NCBI RefSeq assembly: GCF_003990045.1 | Contig: NZ_RZGZ01000001.1 | Coordinates: 372,001-436,000, forward strand | DNA: 64,000 nt | Direction: 5' to 3' | Source: Labedella endophytica | Lineage (GTDB): Bacteria > Actinomycetota > Actinomycetes > Actinomycetales > Microbacteriaceae | Shown: positions 32,427 through 40,159 of the stretch, in pieces | Layout of the letters: each line of letters opens with the position of its first letter | Numbering within the stretch: the first letter of the stretch is position 1 | Notes under the pieces: generated by a model | What the model was told of the DNA's origin: nothing | The model's database searches: none | The model's input: only the letters and a program-made list of their open reading frames with translations | Translations under genes and position numbers: made by a program

Positions 32427-33278
32427 ATGCCCCTCTCGACGTCACTTCCCCGTATCGCGATCCTCGGCTCCGGTTCGATGGGGGGTGCCATCCTCTCGGG
32501 ACTCGTCCGGCCGGAGGTCGACGTCGACGGCGGTATCACGGTGACGAACCGGTCGAGGGAGAAGGCGGCGCCGCTCGCCGAGCTCCCGGGTGTGACCTCG
32601 CTCGCGCTCGAGGACCGGCCGGAGGCCAACCGGGAGGCGGTCGACGGCGCGGCCGTCGTCCTCGTCGCGGTCAAGCCCGCGATGGTGCCGGACCTGCTGC
32701 ACGAGATCGCCGACGCGCTCGCCCCCGGCACGATCGTGGTGAGCGTCGCCGCCGGGGTCACCGTCGCGACGTTCGAGGCGATCCTGCCCGCTCATGTCTC
32801 GGTCATCCGGTCCATGCCGAACACGCCCTCCATCGTCGGTCGCGGCCTGACGGGCGTCTCCGCCGGCACCCGCTCGAGCGACGAGGACCTCGCGGTCGTG
32901 CGCTCGGTCTTCGAGACCGTCGGCGAGGTGCTCGAGGTGCCCGAGTCGAAGCTCGACGCCCTCAGCACGATCTCGGGCTCCGGCCCGGCCTACGTCTTCT
33001 ACCTCGTCGAGGAGTTCACGCGCGCGGCGATCGGCAAGGGGTTCACTCCGGAGGAGGCCGACCTGATGGTGTCCCAGACCTTCCTCGGCGCCGCGGAGCT
33101 GCTCGCATCGAGCGACAAGACCGCCGAGGAACTGCGCATCCAGGTGACGAGCCCGAAGGGGACGACCGAGCGCGCCGTCGCGGTCCTCGAGGCGGCCGGC
33201 TTCGAACGCACCTTCACGGAAGCGACGGACGCGGCCCTCGCCCGGGCGCGCGAACTCGCCGCCCCCGCCCCGTCCTGA
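32427..33278 (+). CDS. proC: Pyrroline-5-carboxylate reductase
   Basis: A 283-residue NADPH-dependent enzyme that completes proline synthesis. Rossmann motif ILGSGSMGGAILSGL at the N terminus, RSMPNTPSIVGRGLTGVSAG in the middle and the P5C-reductase signature around ALSTISGSGPAYVFYLVEEF near residue 185, followed by TSPKGTTERAV near the end. The ATG is six bases after TAGGAT (32415-32420), so it is probably leaderless. In mycobacteria proC is next to the small excisionase-type gene and the bS22 gene found here further right. Confidence 0.96.
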   Translation: MPLSTSLPRIAILGSGSMGGAILSGLVRPEVDVDGGITVTNRSREKAAPLAELPGVTSLALEDRPEANREAVDGAAVVLVAVKPAMVPDLLHEIADALAPGTIVVSVAAGVTVATFEAILPAHVSVIRSMPNTPSIVGRGLTGVSAGTRSSDEDLAVVRSVFETVGEVLEVPESKLDALSTISGSGPAYVFYLVEEFTRAAIGKGFTPEEADLMVSQTFLGAAELLASSDKTAEELRIQVTSPKGTTERAVAVLEAAGFERTFTEATDAALARARELAAPAPS

Positions 33279-33292
33279 CCTCTCCCTCCTAG

Positions 33293-33334
33293 AAATCCCG
33301 TGGGTGCTCGAAAACTCAAGCACCCACGGGATTT
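33293..33334. terminator. Long palindromic bidirectional terminator (family member 1)
   Basis: Perfect 16-bp arms (33293-33308 and 33319-33334) starting AAAT and ending ATTT, loop containing CGAAAACTCA. It separates convergent proC and trkA and shares its loop sequence with the hairpins at 41541 and 47873. Confidence 0.85.
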
Positions 33335-33357
33335 TCAGGGGGTGAGTGTGGGGAGGG

Positions 33358-34029
33358 TCAGGAGTCGAGGGCGGCGAAGCGCTCGATGTCGGCCGATGTG
33401 CCGGAGACGATGATGAGGTCGTGGTTCGACACGACGGTCTCGGCGGTCGCGTAGGTGAAGGGCTTTCCGGGGCTCTTCACGCCGACCACCGTGATGCGGT
33501 GCTTCGTGCGTACGCCGCTCTCCGTGAGGTTGAGTCCGCGGATCGGCTTCGGCGGGTACATCTTGACGAGCACGAAGTCGTCGTCGAACTGGATGAAGTC
33601 GAGCATCCGGCCGCTCACGAGGTGGGCGACGCGCTCGCCGGCCTCGGCCTCGGGGTAGATGACGTGGTTCGCGCCGACGCGGGCGAGGATCTTGCCGTGC
33701 GACTGCGAGACGGCCTTCGCCCAGATCTGGGGCACCTTGAGGTCGACGAGGTTCGCGGTGATGAGCACGCTCGCCTCGATGGACGAGCCCACGGCGACGA
33801 CCGCGATAGAGAACTCCTGCGCGCCGATCTGCTTGAGCGCCTCGATGTTGCGTGCGTCGGCCTGGACGGTGTGGGTGATGCGCTCCGACCACTTCTGGAC
33901 GAGGCCCATGTCCTCGTCGATCGCGAGGACCTCGCGGTCGAGTCGATCGAGTTCGCCGGCGCACGCCGCGCCGAAGCGCCCGAGTCCGATCACGAGGACG
34001 GGGGCGTCGTGCTTGATGCGGTCAACCAA
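33358..34029 (-). CDS. trkA: TrkA/KtrA potassium channel regulatory subunit
   Basis: A 223-residue cytosolic gating protein. The RCK N domain begins VLVIGLGRFGAACAGEL (nucleotide-binding Gly motif) with DREVLAIDEDMGLV, and the RCK C domain starts near residue 135. A TTG start is chosen because it follows AGGAGAGG at good spacing and gives MVDRIKHD; an ATG in the longer frame (34125) would extend into unsupported sequence. Its ribosome-binding site lies in a 33-bp segment that is an exact duplicate of the end of trkH. Confidence 0.9.
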   Translation of the reverse strand: MVDRIKHDAPVLVIGLGRFGAACAGELDRLDREVLAIDEDMGLVQKWSERITHTVQADARNIEALKQIGAQEFSIAVVAVGSSIEASVLITANLVDLKVPQIWAKAVSQSHGKILARVGANHVIYPEAEAGERVAHLVSGRMLDFIQFDDDFVLVKMYPPKPIRGLNLTESGVRTKHRITVVGVKSPGKPFTYATAETVVSNHDLIIVSGTSADIERFAALDS

Positions 34030-34053
34030 CGATCGGCCTCTCCTCGGGGCGTC
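34021..34053. repeat. 33-bp direct repeat, copy in front of trkA
   Basis: Identical over 33 bases to 34121-34153, exactly 100 bp apart. This copy holds the first codons and ribosome-binding site of trkA (minus strand). Similarity continues more weakly beyond the identical part. Confidence 0.9.
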
Positions 34054-34120
34054 CGGACAGTTCCACCGTCCGGCTTGCTTCCACTGCTTCTGGTGATGCT
34101 GCGTCACGGGCCATCGGGGT

Positions 34121-34153
34121 GTCAACCAACGATCGGCCTCTCCTCGGGGCGTC
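34121..34153. repeat. 33-bp direct repeat, copy at the end of trkH
   Basis: This copy encodes the last residues of TrkH (RPEERPIVG and stop, minus strand). It is the probable source of the duplicate at 34021-34053. Confidence 0.9.
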
Positions 34154-35564
34154 GGAACAGCTTCGACGTCTGACTGGCCGCGACTGCTGCGGCGAGTGTC
34201 ACTGTACCAACGCGCCCGAGGAGCATCGTCATCGCGAGGACGACCTTGCCCTCCTCGGGCAGGTCCGCCGTGAGGCCGGTGGACAGGCCCACGGTCCCGA
34301 ACGCCGAGATCACGTCGAACAGGACGTGGTCGAGGGGAGCCTTGGTGATGTGGAGGAGGGTGACCGTGGAGAGGGCGACGATCGTCGCTCCCCAGAGCAC
34401 GACACTCACGGCCACGCGGGAGACGTCCCCGGGGATGCGCCGCCCGAACGCCTCCATGTCGGGGTTGCCCTTCGCCTCGGCGACGGCCGCGAGGAACAGC
34501 ACGGCGATCGTCGTCACCTTGATGCCGCCGCCGGTGGAGGCCGAACCGCCGCCGATGAACATCAGCATGTCGGCGACGAGCAGGCTCGAGCCGTTGAGAT
34601 CCGGGATCTCGATCGTCGCGAAGCCGCCGGATCTCGTCATCATCGAGAGGAAGAGCGATTGGAAGACCGTGTCCGGCGCGTTCAGGGTGCCGAACGTCTT
34701 CGGATTGTCGAATTCCAAGATGATGAACGCGGCCGCACCGAGGACGAGCAGGAGGAGGGTCGTCACGACGGTGAGCTTCACGTGCAGCGACCAGAGCCGC
34801 GGGCGGAGGAGCTGCTTCTGGAGCGCGTAGATCACGGGGAAACCCACGGCTCCGAGGAAGACGCCGATCATGAGGATCGAGAGGAACCAGTAGTCGTTCT
34901 CGAACCGCGCGAGGCCGTCGGCGTTGGGTGTGAACCCGGTGTTCGTGAACGCCATCGCTGAGTAGTAGAAGCTGTTCCAGATCGCGTCCCAGAGGGGGAT
35001 GCCGTCGATGAGCATGCGCGGGAAGAGCAGGGCCGCGAGCCCGATCTCGATCACGACGAGGCTGAGCGCCACGGTGACGAGCAGGTTGCCGACCTCGCCG
35101 AGTCGTACGGCCTGACTCTCCGACACCGGTCCGTGGTGGGCGCGCATGGGGTTGGAGTCGCTCGCTGCTATGAGCTTCGCGCGGAGGCCGAGCTTGCGGG
35201 AGATCGCGAGTCCGAGGATCGAGGCGAGCGTCAGGACGCCCACCGCTCCGATCTGCACACCCACGTAGACGAACACGTGGCCGAGCAACGACCAGTGGGA
35301 GGCCATGTCGACGGTCGCGAGGCCCGTGACGCAGATCACCGAGACGGCCGTGAAGAACGCGTCGGCGAGATCGGCCCGCTCCCCGGTCACGGTCGCCGCT
35401 GGCAGGCTGAACAGGAGCGTGAAGACGAGGATCAGGAACGTGAAGACGAGGATCGCGAAGCGCGACGGGGAACTGCCCGTGAAGTCGTTCACGCGGTCGC
35501 GGATGCGCGCCCAGGAGGAGCGGTGCGCGATCGGGGACCGACGCAGATCGCCCTTCAGTGCCAT
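34122..35564 (-). CDS. trkH: TrkH/KtrB potassium transporter subunit
   Basis: A 480-residue membrane protein with four channel-like repeats. Selectivity-filter segments with the conserved Gly are ISVICVTGLATVDM in repeat 1, AMAFTNTGFTPNADG in repeat 2, MMTRSGGFATIEIPD in repeat 3 and ISAFGTVGLSTGLTAD in repeat 4. It takes up K+ (with Na+ coupling in KtrB relatives) and is gated by the TrkA protein encoded next. The ATG at 35564 follows a GGGGGT; a longer frame to 36137 has no support. Divergent from an ArsR-type gene. Confidence 0.95.
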   Translation of the reverse strand: MALKGDLRRSPIAHRSSWARIRDRVNDFTGSSPSRFAILVFTFLILVFTLLFSLPAATVTGERADLADAFFTAVSVICVTGLATVDMASHWSLLGHVFVYVGVQIGAVGVLTLASILGLAISRKLGLRAKLIAASDSNPMRAHHGPVSESQAVRLGEVGNLLVTVALSLVVIEIGLAALLFPRMLIDGIPLWDAIWNSFYYSAMAFTNTGFTPNADGLARFENDYWFLSILMIGVFLGAVGFPVIYALQKQLLRPRLWSLHVKLTVVTTLLLLVLGAAAFIILEFDNPKTFGTLNAPDTVFQSLFLSMMTRSGGFATIEIPDLNGSSLLVADMLMFIGGGSASTGGGIKVTTIAVLFLAAVAEAKGNPDMEAFGRRIPGDVSRVAVSVVLWGATIVALSTVTLLHITKAPLDHVLFDVISAFGTVGLSTGLTADLPEEGKVVLAMTMLLGRVGTVTLAAAVAASQTSKLFRRPEERPIVG

Positions 35565-35651
35565 GGGTACCCCCGGTGAGTGGGATTCGACTCCGAGCCG
35601 AGCGAAGCGAATGTCATGGTACTCCGTCCGCGGACTCACTAGCCTGGTGCC

Positions 35652-36089
35652 ATGGCCGACATCTTCACCGTGATCGCTGACCCTACGCGTCGCGACATCC
35701 TCCAGGTGCTGCTCGACGGGTTCGAGCCGGGGATCGAGGGTGCGCAAGCGGGGACGAGCGTCTCGGAGATCGTGTCGCAACTGGGCCTCAGCCAGCCCAC
35801 CGTGTCGAAGCACTTGAAGGTGCTGCGGGAGGCCGGCCTCGTGAGCGTGAGGGAAGAGGGCCAGCATCGCTTCTACAGCCTCGACTACACGCCGCTCGAA
35901 TCCGTCGAGGACTGGCTCATCCCGTTCCTGAGCGCCGATTTCGACCCGGCCGAGGAGGCGCGTCGTATGGTCGCGAGCCTTCCCGACCAGGCCCGGCACA
36001 TGGCCGACGCGATCGGTCACTCGCTCGCCGACACGACGCATCGCGTCACGACCGCCGTCCAGGCGGTGGGCAAGAAGCTGCGTCCCTGA
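35652..36089 (+). CDS. ArsR-family helix-turn-helix regulator
   Basis: A 145-residue winged-helix protein starting MADIFTVIADPTRRDILQVL, the standard ArsR N terminus, with the recognition helix in LGLSQPTVSKHLKVLREAGL and the wing VREEGQHRFYSLD. It lacks the CxC metal motif, so the inducer is probably not a metal bound there. The C-terminal 50 residues are an additional helical part. A TAGCCT box six bases before the ATG makes it a likely leaderless gene. It is divergent from trkH. Confidence 0.9.
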   Translation: MADIFTVIADPTRRDILQVLLDGFEPGIEGAQAGTSVSEIVSQLGLSQPTVSKHLKVLREAGLVSVREEGQHRFYSLDYTPLESVEDWLIPFLSADFDPAEEARRMVASLPDQARHMADAIGHSLADTTHRVTTAVQAVGKKLRP

Positions 36090-36094
36090 CAGCG

Positions 36095-36120
36095 GCGTCC
36101 CCGACACCCCCGGGGGACGC
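36095..36120 (+). terminator. Hairpin after the ArsR-type gene
   Basis: GCGTCCCC (36095-36102) pairs with GGGGACGC (36113-36120) over 8 bp with a 10-base loop, starting six bases after the stop codon. Confidence 0.5.
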
Positions 36121-36153
36121 CCCACGTTCGGGAGCATGGCGCTCCGGGGCCCC

Positions 36154-36169
36154 GATCACTAAAGTGATC
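36154..36169. promoter_or_regulatory. Palindrome GATCACT-AA-AGTGATC
   Basis: A perfect 16-bp inverted repeat, 77 bases upstream of the small excisionase-type gene, in a promoter-sized gap. It may be an operator; the binder is unknown. Confidence 0.55.
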
Positions 36170-36246
36170 ATCGTTCACATCGGTCGCTCCTGTCGCAGGG
36201 GCTCCGGTCCCCGCCGTCGGCGGATCGAACCAGACGGAAGGCGCTC

Positions 36247-36465
36247 ATGAGTAACGAGCTGTCCGACGCGCGCTTCCTCACCGTTGCCGAGGTCGCCGAC
36301 ATGATGCGCGTCTCCAAGATGACCGTCTACGGCCACGTGCACTCGGGCGAGCTGCCCGCCATCCGCTTCGGCCGGTCGTTCCGCGTCCCGGAGTCCGCCG
36401 TCCTCGCGGTGCTCAACAATCCGGTGACCGGGGCGGTCGTCGACCGCGACGAGAACTCCGCCTGA
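36247..36465 (+). CDS. Excisionase-family (BldC-like) DNA-binding protein
   Basis: A 72-residue MerR-like helix-turn-helix protein: FLTVAEVADMMRVSKMTVYG followed by LPAIRFGRSFRVPESAV. It is the actinobacterial type found as Rv0500A in Mycobacterium tuberculosis, beside proC and the bS22 gene, and related to the developmental regulator BldC of Streptomyces. GGAAGG lies before the ATG. The genomic neighbourhood supports an orthologue. Its targets here are unknown. Confidence 0.9.
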   Translation: MSNELSDARFLTVAEVADMMRVSKMTVYGHVHSGELPAIRFGRSFRVPESAVLAVLNNPVTGAVVDRDENSA

Positions 36466-36487
36466 CCCGTCCGCGTCGGCGCTGCCG

Positions 36488-37054
36488 TCAGAGCGCGTCG
36501 AGCGCCGCAGGATCGCTGACGAGTTGTCGCGCGCTCTCGTGAGCGACGCGTGCCCGCCTGCTCTGGAGATCGTCGATCCCGCGTCGGACGAGCCCGTCGT
36601 GCACGCGAGTGCTCACTTCGAAGAGCCAGACGTGGGGAAGGTCTCCGAGGAACGGACGCACTTCGTGGCCGGTGGACGGGGGCAGTGCGTGGATGAGGTG
36701 GTAGCCCCCGATGGTGTGGCCGGTGCGCGTCCGGAGGTCGGCCGGGGCGGAGAGGAAGCCGACGACGTCGAGTTCGTCGAACGCGAGGAGGAGGCGCTCC
36801 GACACGATCTTGTAGCCGGCACCGCCCGCCGCGATCATGTCGCCCATGAGCACGCCCCCGAGGAGCGGCTCGAACCACAGGGCGAAGGGAGCGGTCGAGA
36901 ATTCGCCGCTCGACACGAGATCATCCTCGTCACGGCCGTCCGGCAATCGGAAGTCGGCCGGTCCGGTCCGCCCGCTCCACGCGCTCTGCACGTGAAGCCG
37001 TGAGCGCCCATGATCCGCCCCGAGCACCCACCAGTCGTCGCTGTCGTCATCCAC
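36488..37054 (-). CDS. Hypothetical protein, antisense between two conserved genes
   Basis: A 188-residue protein with no domain I recognise. It opens acidic (MDDDSDDWWVLGADHGR), has Trp- and aromatic-rich patches (FALWFEPLLGGVLMGDMI) and no signal or clear membrane helix. Ends PHVWLFEVSTRVHDGL... with a helical tail. It is on the opposite strand between the excisionase-type gene and the bS22 gene, which are adjacent in mycobacteria, so it appears to be a later insertion. Codon use is like its neighbours. Coding is likely but the function is unknown. Confidence 0.65.
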   Translation of the reverse strand: MDDDSDDWWVLGADHGRSRLHVQSAWSGRTGPADFRLPDGRDEDDLVSSGEFSTAPFALWFEPLLGGVLMGDMIAAGGAGYKIVSERLLLAFDELDVVGFLSAPADLRTRTGHTIGGYHLIHALPPSTGHEVRPFLGDLPHVWLFEVSTRVHDGLVRRGIDDLQSRRARVAHESARQLVSDPAALDAL

Positions 37055-37239
37055 GGCGATCCCCCGATCCCTCGGTCCCGATCATGGCGCGCTAAGCGGA
37101 GGGTTGGTAGTCGGATGTTTGGGGGACACGGCCGTCGTCGCGGTCGGTCCGCGGTCGGTCGCCGCATCGGCTAGACTGTTCTGAGGTATTTTCCCGGTCG
37201 CGGTCCTCGCGACCCTTCCCGATCTTCAGTGAGGTATCC

Positions 37240-37338
37240 GTGGGTTCTGTTATCAAGAAGCGCCGCAAGCGTATGGCGAAGAAGAAGCACCGCAAGCTCC
37301 TTCGTAAGACTCGCCACCAGCGCCGCAACAAGAAGTAG
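37240..37338 (+). CDS. 30S ribosomal protein bS22 (AURKAIP1/COX24 domain)
   Basis: A 32-residue, very basic protein: MGSVIKKRRKRMAKKKHRKL, followed by LRKTRHQRRNKK. This is the tiny actinobacterial ribosomal protein with a mitochondrial mS38-like domain, Rv0500B in Mycobacterium tuberculosis. It binds rRNA near the decoding site region of the 30S subunit. GTG start with GAGGT a few bases upstream. It has its own terminator with six T residues. Its shortness makes it easy to miss. Confidence 0.92.
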   Translation: MGSVIKKRRKRMAKKKHRKLLRKTRHQRRNKK

Positions 37339-37358
37339 AAGCGCGCGCGTCGAACGAG

Positions 37359-37386
37359 CGTCAGGCCGAACGGCCTGGCGTTTTTT
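37359..37386 (+). terminator. Intrinsic terminator of the bS22 gene
   Basis: A 9-bp GC-rich stem (37359-37367 with 37372-37380) with one wobble followed by TTTTTT at 37381-37386. A textbook Rho-independent terminator. Confidence 0.92.
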
Positions 37387-37412
37387 GGCGTGCGCACTCG
37401 GCATCGCGATAA

Positions 37413-37428
37413 GTTCGGGTACCCGAAC
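37413..37428. promoter_or_regulatory. Palindromic operator in front of the Mn/Zn ABC operon
   Basis: GTTCGGGTACCCGAAC is a perfect 16-bp palindrome at -53 to -38 of the start codon. Its right half with flank, CCGAACAT, recurs at 37445-37452 next to the -10 box TAGGCT (37454-37459). It is the likely site of the DtxR-family regulator at the end of this operon. Confidence 0.8.
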
Positions 37429-37465
37429 ATTGCTGATCGGTGGACCGAACATCTAGGCTGACGGC

Positions 37466-38452
37466 ATGCACCCCGCTCGTCCCGCCCCGCCGACCGGCCG
37501 TTGGACGCGCCCGACGCTGTGGCGGACGTGGCCCGTTCGTCGTGCCGTGTCCGCTGCGCTCGGGGGTGCGCTCGCGTCGGTCCTGCTGCTCTCCGGGTGC
37601 ACGGCGCTCGCCGAGGAGGACGACCGGCCGGTCGTCGTCACCACGTTCACGGTGCTCGCCGACATCGCCTCGAACGTCGCGGGTGATCATCTCCGCGTGG
37701 AGTCGATCACCAAGGTCGGCGCGGAGATCCACGGCTACGAGCCGACTCCGGGGGACGTGCGGGTCGCGGCGAACGCCGACCTGATCCTCGACAACGGCCT
37801 CGGCCTCGAGGCGTGGTTCGAGCGGTTCGTCGGCGAGCTCGACGCGCCCCACGTCGTGGTCTCACACGACGTCGACCCCATCCCGATCGCCTCCCACGCG
37901 GGCGCCGGACGACCGAATCCTCACGCCTGGATGTCGCCGCTCGAGGCCCAGCACTACGTCGACGCCATGGTGGCGGCGTTCACGGACCTGGATCCCGCAC
38001 ACGCCGCGGACTACCGGGCCAACGGTGACGCGTACAACGCGCGGCTCGACGAGGTCCAGGACGAGCTCGAGTCCGGTCTCGACGCCCTACCACCCGAGCA
38101 GCGTGTGCTCGTCACGTGCGAGGGCGCCTTCTCCTACCTGGCGCGCGACGGCGGTCTCACCGAGGCGTACCTCTGGCCGGTCAATGCCGAGCAGCAGTCG
38201 ACGCCGAGCCAGATCGCGGACGCGATCCGTGTGGTCGAGGACAACGACGTCGCGGCCGTCTTCTGCGAATCGACGGTCTCCGACTCCGCGATGCGGCAGG
38301 TCGTGGGCGCGACGGGGGCCGCCTTCGGCGGAGTGCTCTACGTCGACTCGCTGTCGCTGCCGGACGGCCCCGTCCCGACCTACCTCGACCTGCTCCGCCA
38401 CGACGTACGCACGATCGTCGCGGGCCTCTCCGGTAAGGGGGAGGGCTCGTGA
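37466..38452 (+). CDS. Metal (Mn/Zn) ABC transporter substrate-binding lipoprotein
   Basis: A 328-residue cluster A-I binding protein. A long cytosolic-type N terminus and hydrophobic stretch end in the lipobox LLLSGC. Expected metal ligands are His in EIHGYEPTPGD, His in PNPHAWMSP, Glu in TCEGAFSYL and Asp in LYVDSLSLPDG, a His-His-Glu-Asp set that favours Mn(II) or Zn(II). The ATG lies six bases after TAGGCT and behind a palindrome at 37413-37428. The GTG of the ATPase gene overlaps its stop. Confidence 0.93.
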   Translation: MHPARPAPPTGRWTRPTLWRTWPVRRAVSAALGGALASVLLLSGCTALAEEDDRPVVVTTFTVLADIASNVAGDHLRVESITKVGAEIHGYEPTPGDVRVAANADLILDNGLGLEAWFERFVGELDAPHVVVSHDVDPIPIASHAGAGRPNPHAWMSPLEAQHYVDAMVAAFTDLDPAHAADYRANGDAYNARLDEVQDELESGLDALPPEQRVLVTCEGAFSYLARDGGLTEAYLWPVNAEQQSTPSQIADAIRVVEDNDVAAVFCESTVSDSAMRQVVGATGAAFGGVLYVDSLSLPDGPVPTYLDLLRHDVRTIVAGLSGKGEGS

Positions 38453-39261
38453 CGACGCACACGGAGCGGGCGCGGACGGCCGGCTCGACGGCGCTCGATC
38501 TCCGCGGCGTGACGGTGCGGTACGGCGACGTCGTGGCGCTCGACGGCGTCGACCTCGCGATCGCGCCCGGCCGTATCTGCGGTCTCGTCGGTATGAACGG
38601 ATCGGGGAAGTCCACGCTCGTCAAGACGGTCATGGGTCTCGTCACCCCGGACGAGGGCACCGTGTCCGTCGGCGCGCTCACCCCGACCGCCGCGCTCACC
38701 CCGACCGCCGCGCTCACCCCGACCGCCGCGCGCAAGCGAGGGCTCGTGGGTTACGTGCCGCAGAACGAGGATATCGACGGCGCGTTCCCGGTGAGTGTCG
38801 CGGACGTGGTCATGATGGGGCGGTACGGTCGGATGGGATTCACGAGGCGACCCCGTCCGGCCGATCACGCGGCGGTGGCCGAGGCGCTCGAGCGCGTTGA
38901 GCTCACGGACCTCGCCCGGAGGCAGATCGGCAGCCTCTCCGGTGGCCAGCGCAAGCGCGCGTTCGTGGCACGCGGCATCGCCCAGGGCGCGGACATCCTG
39001 CTGCTCGACGAACCGTTCGCGGGGGTCGACAAGCGCTCGGAGGCCACGATCAGCCGGTTGCTCCGCGAGCTCGCCGACGACGGTCGGACGGTCGTCGTCT
39101 CCACCCACGACCTCCGCGCACTGCCCGCGCTCTGCGACGAGGCCGTGCTGCTCCTGCGCCGCGTGCTCGCCCACGGAGACCCGCTCGACGTCCTCCGCCC
39201 GGAGCGGCTCGCTGCGGCGTTCGGGCTCGACGTGCTCGCCGAGGGGGACCGCGATGACTGA
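38449..39261 (+). CDS. Metal ABC transporter ATP-binding protein with ALTPTA repeats
   Basis: A 270-residue ATPase. Walker A is GMNGSGKST (about residues 48-56), the Q-loop YVPQNEDIDGAFP, signature LSGGQRKR, Walker B ILLLDEPFAGVD and the switch STHDL are all intact. Between Walker A and the Q-loop are three copies of the six-residue unit ALTPTA (18-bp DNA repeats), which look like a recent expansion in a surface loop. It works with the binding protein before it and the permease after it. Confidence 0.93.
   Translation: MTTHTERARTAGSTALDLRGVTVRYGDVVALDGVDLAIAPGRICGLVGMNGSGKSTLVKTVMGLVTPDEGTVSVGALTPTAALTPTAALTPTAARKRGLVGYVPQNEDIDGAFPVSVADVVMMGRYGRMGFTRRPRPADHAAVAEALERVELTDLARRQIGSLSGGQRKRAFVARGIAQGADILLLDEPFAGVDKRSEATISRLLRELADDGRTVVVSTHDLRALPALCDEAVLLLRRVLAHGDPLDVLRPERLAAAFGLDVLAEGDRDD
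38674..38727 (+). repeat. Three exact 18-bp in-frame repeats (ALTPTA)
   Basis: GCGCTCACCCCGACCGCC repeated three times without change at 38674-38691, 38692-38709 and 38710-38727, inside the metal transporter ATPase gene. Confidence 0.95.
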
Positions 39262-40150
39262 TCCCACAGGCCTCCTCGGCCTCCTCCTCGAGCCGCTGCA
39301 GTTCGACTTCATGGTGCGGGCGCTCCTCGCGACCGTCGTCGCCGCGGTGGTGTGCGCGCTGCTCAGCTGCTGGCTCGTGCTCATCGGCTGGTCCCTCATG
39401 GGAGATGCGGTCTCGCACGCGGTGCTGCCGGGCGTCGTACTCGCCTACATCGTCGGGGCGCCGTTCGCCGTGGGGGCCCTCGTGTTCGGATTCCTCGCCG
39501 TGGCCCTCATCGGCGTGGTGCGCGACACGAGCCGCGTGAAGGAGGACGCGGCCATCGGGATCGTCTTCACGACCCTGTTCTCCCTCGGCCTCGTCCTCGT
39601 CTCGGTCACGCCGAGCCAGACGGACCTCAGTCACATCGTCTTCGGCAACGTGCTCGGGATCGGCACGGGAGACCTCCTCCAGATCGTGCTCCTCGGCGGG
39701 GTCGCGGCCGCCGTGCTCCTCGTGAAGCGGCGCGACCTCACGCTCTTCGCGTTCGACCCCACCCACGCCCACGCCATCGGTCTCTCGCCGCGGGTGCTCG
39801 GGGCCGTCCTCCTCGGTGTCCTCGCCCTCACCTCGGTCGTCGCGCTCCAGACGGTGGGCGTGATCCTCGTCGTGGCGATGCTCATCATCCCCGGGGCCAC
39901 CGCCTACCTGCTCACCGACCGATTCACGTCGATGCTCGTGATCGCACCGTCGATCGCGGCGGTGTCGGCGGTGGTCGGCATCTACGCGAGCTACTTCCTC
40001 GATGTGGCGCCCGGCGGCATGGTCGTGCTCGCCCAGGGCGGGGTCTTCGCCATGGTGTTCCTCGCGAGTCCGCGGCACGGCGTGCTCGTCGCCGCCATCC
40101 GTCGGCGGTCGCGTCGCCGTGCCGCGGGTCGAACCGCGGTCTCGCCGTAG
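39254..40150 (+). CDS. Metal ABC transporter permease
   Basis: A 298-residue membrane protein with about eight helices of the ABC-3 family. Typical stretches are FMVRALLATVVAAVVCALLS, WLVLIGWSLMGDAVSHAVLP (with the conserved HAVLPG), and LTSVVALQTVGVILVVAMLI near residue 200. It forms the membrane pore with the ATPase and binding protein before it; its ATG overlaps the ATPase stop by eight bases. The TAG stop is part of the -10 box of the regulator gene. Confidence 0.93.
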   Translation: MTDPTGLLGLLLEPLQFDFMVRALLATVVAAVVCALLSCWLVLIGWSLMGDAVSHAVLPGVVLAYIVGAPFAVGALVFGFLAVALIGVVRDTSRVKEDAAIGIVFTTLFSLGLVLVSVTPSQTDLSHIVFGNVLGIGTGDLLQIVLLGGVAAAVLLVKRRDLTLFAFDPTHAHAIGLSPRVLGAVLLGVLALTSVVALQTVGVILVVAMLIIPGATAYLLTDRFTSMLVIAPSIAAVSAVVGIYASYFLDVAPGGMVVLAQGGVFAMVFLASPRHGVLVAAIRRRSRRRAAGRTAVSP

Positions 40151-40153
40151 AAT
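40148..40153 (+). promoter_or_regulatory. -10 box TAGAAT overlapping the permease stop
   Basis: The permease TAG (40148-40150) starts TAGAAT, and the regulator GTG follows six bases later. It allows independent expression of the DtxR-family gene. Confidence 0.5.
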
Positions 40154-40159
40154 CGCCCC

